A DNA stretch of 64,000 bases from G963702155 sp963702155 (GTDB taxonomy: Bacteria > Pseudomonadota > Alphaproteobacteria > Micavibrionales > Micavibrionaceae): contig OY969717.1 in assembly GCA_963702155.1 (NCBI GenBank), positions 2,170,001 to 2,234,000 of the forward strand. Reading direction: 5' to 3'. Under the pieces are notes generated by a model, which did not search any database, was not told the origin of the DNA, and saw nothing but the letters and a program-made list of their open reading frames with translations. How positions within the stretch are numbered: the stretch's first letter is position 1; the number at the start of each line of letters is the position of its first letter. The position numbers and the translations under genes are program-made. Shown here one piece after another: positions 61,841 to 64,000 of the stretch.

Positions 61841-64000
61841 ATGAGCAATTATCATTGCTGGTCTAATTTGGAACGCATCTTGTGCGTTGCGCTCGCTTAT
61901 GCGTGTTTCGCAGTCACAGGGTACGGACTCCCAGCTTTTGCTGCCGAAGTTAATACGGGTATGGCAGTGCAACAAGTTACCGCTCCGGCGGTGTCTAAGG
62001 CGCCATCTATTGGCGGAACGGCTAATTCGTCCGAATTGGCTGATACCATACGCACGGCTAAAACAGGTGATACTGATTCTCCTGATGCCCCCTTGCAACC
62101 TGCGACAGGCACAGTGTCGCCCTCAAACTCGGCTATCGCAGCCGGGCAAAACCCACTTGTCAATTCTGCTGATAATTCAACTAATAACGCTATAGATGGC
62201 CTTGAGCCAAATTTTCGATCACAGCCTCAGCTACAAATTGAATCTTTAATCAATGCCACGCCCATCATTGCGGACGACGATGAAGATGTTTACGACTTGA
62301 TCCTCCGGCTTCAGCGCAAAAATGAAGTATTAGATCCTGCTTTCATTGGTCTTCAAAAAGGTCTTAAATATTATATCCCCTTAAACGCACTCCTGCGAGG
62401 CATTAAAATTCCGGTCGATATCGACTTTGAAACGGGGCGCGCCGTTGGCTTTTTTGTATCGAACGACCTCCCTTTCATAATAGACTTCAAGGCCAATACA
62501 TATAAATTCACGGATGAAACCGGCACATTCGAAAGTGGTGATGTCATCATTAAAGATCGTGATCTTGGCTTGGGTGAGGTCTATATTGAACTTGAAACGC
62601 TGAATAAAATTCTACCACTCGCGCTTGAAATCAATTTTTCCGAACTGAGTATTGAGATAGGAACACGCCGGAAGCTCCCCGCCGATCTCGAGTTGGAGCG
62701 TATAAGGCGCCAGCAAAGATTAATAGAAAAACGCGCTGCCGAAGGTGAAATTGATCCAAATCTCGATATTCCGGACACATATAATGGCTACCGTTTACTG
62801 GGGCCGCAAATAATCCGCCTGACCGATACACTCTTTTGGAGCCAGGAAGAAAGCGAAGTAACAAATAATTTTGTCGTATCCGGTCGCGGCGATATGTTGG
62901 GGGCATCGGCGGATTATACGTTGAATGTTCAAAATGGCGGTCAAAACGGTAATCTGTTCAACCTTAACGATTTACGCTTCCGTTTAACGCGCGAGGATTT
63001 TGGCGGCGGCACATTGCCATATGGCCTCAAAAAAGTGCAAGTGGGGGATATATCCAACCGATCTTCGCGCTTAATCGAAAATGTTGTAACGGGGCGGGGC
63101 GTGTATGTCACAAACGATCCACGCCGCCGCCCGTCAAGTTTCGATGAAGTCGTAATCGAAGGTATAGCCTCACCAGATTGGGAGGTTGAGTTATACCGCG
63201 GGTTTGAATTATTGGATTATGGCGCGGTAGACTCTGGCGGTATATATCGTTTTGAAAATGTACCGCTAAACTATGGCCAAAACCGTTTTCGCATTGTGCT
63301 ATATGGTCCGCAAGGACAAGTGGAAGAGCGCTTCGAAGCCTATGACATTGACCGCAACATGCTTGCCCCCGGTGAATCCACATTTGAGGCAAGCGTTATC
63401 GATAACCGCAAACGCTTATTCGATGTTGACGACCGGAACAAAACCGCAAGCGATGAAGGCCTAGTCAAAAATTTGCGAATCAACCGCGGTATTCTCCCAT
63501 GGGCAAGCGGCTTCATGACGGCTACGGATACCATTGTAAGGGATGAGCATTACCGCTACCTGTCATTAGGAACAAATTTGTCATTGGGGCGCGCCAATGG
63601 CCAAGTTGAACTTTATAAACAACTTGGCGGCGGCGCGGCAATAGATACGCGGCTCGGAACAAGATTTGCCGGTGTAAACTTAAACATAAGAAATTCTTTA
63701 TATCGGGATTTTGAAAGCCGTGACGCAGGCGTTTCTGACGACCGGAAAAAACGCTTTGAAAGCGACGTAAGAGCATCAAGATCTTTTGAAACATCATTTG
63801 GCGGCTTTGCTTTGGGGTTAGGCGGCCGTCATACTTTAAGTGAAGATGGCTTTGATACATCCAACATTACCACCAATCAATCCGCACTCATTGGTAATAA
63901 ACAAGTCACAAACGCCACAACAACACAGCTTATAAATGGCGAGCATACGGCAACATCCGGCGTACTCTCCAATAACTTGCCCATTGCTTATAACTGGGAT
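61841..64000 (+). CDS. Outer-membrane usher-like protein (partial, runs off the window)
   Basis: The frame is open from ATG 61841 to the last base without a stop (at least 720 residues). It starts with a signal peptide (MSNYHCWSNLERILCVALAY, cleavage near AFA-A), then a low-complexity linker of about 100 residues. A domain with FIGLQKGLKYYIPLNALLRGIKIPVDIDFETGRAVGFFV follows, then strands of an outer-membrane barrel. A plug-like domain holds WEVELYRGFELLDYGAVDSGGIYRFENVPLNYGQNRFRIV. It is divergent from the classical FimD/PapC family, but its position after the chaperone supports the usher role. No ribosome-binding site is clear before ATG. Confidence 0.72.
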   Translation, partial: MSNYHCWSNLERILCVALAYACFAVTGYGLPAFAAEVNTGMAVQQVTAPAVSKAPSIGGTANSSELADTIRTAKTGDTDSPDAPLQPATGTVSPSNSAIAAGQNPLVNSADNSTNNAIDGLEPNFRSQPQLQIESLINATPIIADDDEDVYDLILRLQRKNEVLDPAFIGLQKGLKYYIPLNALLRGIKIPVDIDFETGRAVGFFVSNDLPFIIDFKANTYKFTDETGTFESGDVIIKDRDLGLGEVYIELETLNKILPLALEINFSELSIEIGTRRKLPADLELERIRRQQRLIEKRAAEGEIDPNLDIPDTYNGYRLLGPQIIRLTDTLFWSQEESEVTNNFVVSGRGDMLGASADYTLNVQNGGQNGNLFNLNDLRFRLTREDFGGGTLPYGLKKVQVGDISNRSSRLIENVVTGRGVYVTNDPRRRPSSFDEVVIEGIASPDWEVELYRGFELLDYGAVDSGGIYRFENVPLNYGQNRFRIVLYGPQGQVEERFEAYDIDRNMLAPGESTFEASVIDNRKRLFDVDDRNKTASDEGLVKNLRINRGILPWASGFMTATDTIVRDEHYRYLSLGTNLSLGRANGQVELYKQLGGGAAIDTRLGTRFAGVNLNIRNSLYRDFESRDAGVSDDRKKRFESDVRASRSFETSFGGFALGLGGRHTLSEDGFDTSNITTNQSALIGNKQVTNATTTQLINGEHTATSGVLSNNLPIAYNWD

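Noticed and set aside
1..64000. tRNA, rRNA, CRISPR arrays and insertion sequences
   Set aside because: Looked for by eye on both strands; no cloverleaf-like sequence, regular short repeats with spacers, or transposase was recognised. Short or degenerate copies could be missed without a search tool.

Overview
The window is a chromosomal segment of an alphaproteobacterium with a moderately AT-rich genome. Several things point there: an rpoA that opens like other alphaproteobacterial copies, panBC, a fused cysNC, a K+-independent proton pyrophosphatase, SapC and FliL family proteins, the helicase/PdeM/exonuclease/DNA-ligase repair cassette, and an iron-sulfur photolyase with a CFA-synthase lipid cluster. 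A Micavibrio-like or Rhodospirillales-related lineage is possible, but no rRNA or tRNA gene is present to settle it.

Layout. 1-7.1 kb is the end of the spc operon and the alpha operon (rpsE, rpmD, rplO, secY, adk, rpsM, rpsK, rpoA, rplQ), interrupted by a terminator and a frameshifted HEXXH protein gene between rplO and secY. 7.2-9.7 kb is panB-panC with a translationally coupled GNAT gene and a 48-residue ORF. 9.9-13.8 kb carries homodimeric-type glycyl-tRNA synthetase, a secreted Rap1a-like protein and a protein with two 83-residue repeats. 13.8-16.4 kb is a minus-strand group (lytic transglycosylase, tRNA1Val methyltransferase, SppA-like peptidase). 16.5-24 kb has an acyl-CoA dehydrogenase, a secreted protein, FliL, HppA, an HTH/coiled-coil protein and SapC. 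24.3-30.1 kb is UDP-glucose dehydrogenase followed by sulfate activation (cysD, cysNC, cysQ), with an unrelated AT-rich membrane-protein gene between cysD and cysNC. 30.4-36.4 kb is an RND efflux operon whose adaptor gene is frameshifted.

36.5-42.7 kb is the ligase-associated DNA-repair cassette: PdeM and DEXH helicase on one strand, MBL exonuclease, GNAT and ATP-dependent DNA ligase on the other. An AT-rich, probably frameshifted gene follows. 43.5-55.1 kb is one long minus-strand block: OmpR-type regulator, histidine kinase, FAD oxidoreductase, DUF1365, CFA synthase, chalcone-isomerase-like protein, MFS transporter, DUF3833 lipoprotein, two SDRs, (6-4)-type photolyase and a small membrane protein. 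In other proteobacteria similar genes belong to the singlet-oxygen/photo-oxidative stress response, usually under an ECF sigma factor; here a two-component system heads the block. 55.2-64 kb holds a TPR-sulfotransferase and a surface-fibre locus: two DUF4402-like secreted subunits, a PapD-like chaperone and a divergent usher running off the end of the window, with a SETD3/LSMT-like SET-domain gene between the subunit genes.

The most unusual points are the SET-domain protein inside a chaperone-usher locus, the two-component system heading the photo-oxidative lipid cluster, histone-H1-like tails on three successive ribosomal proteins, AT-rich single genes inserted at operon junctions, and three apparent single-base frameshifts. 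No tRNA, rRNA, CRISPR array, insertion sequence or prophage was recognised.
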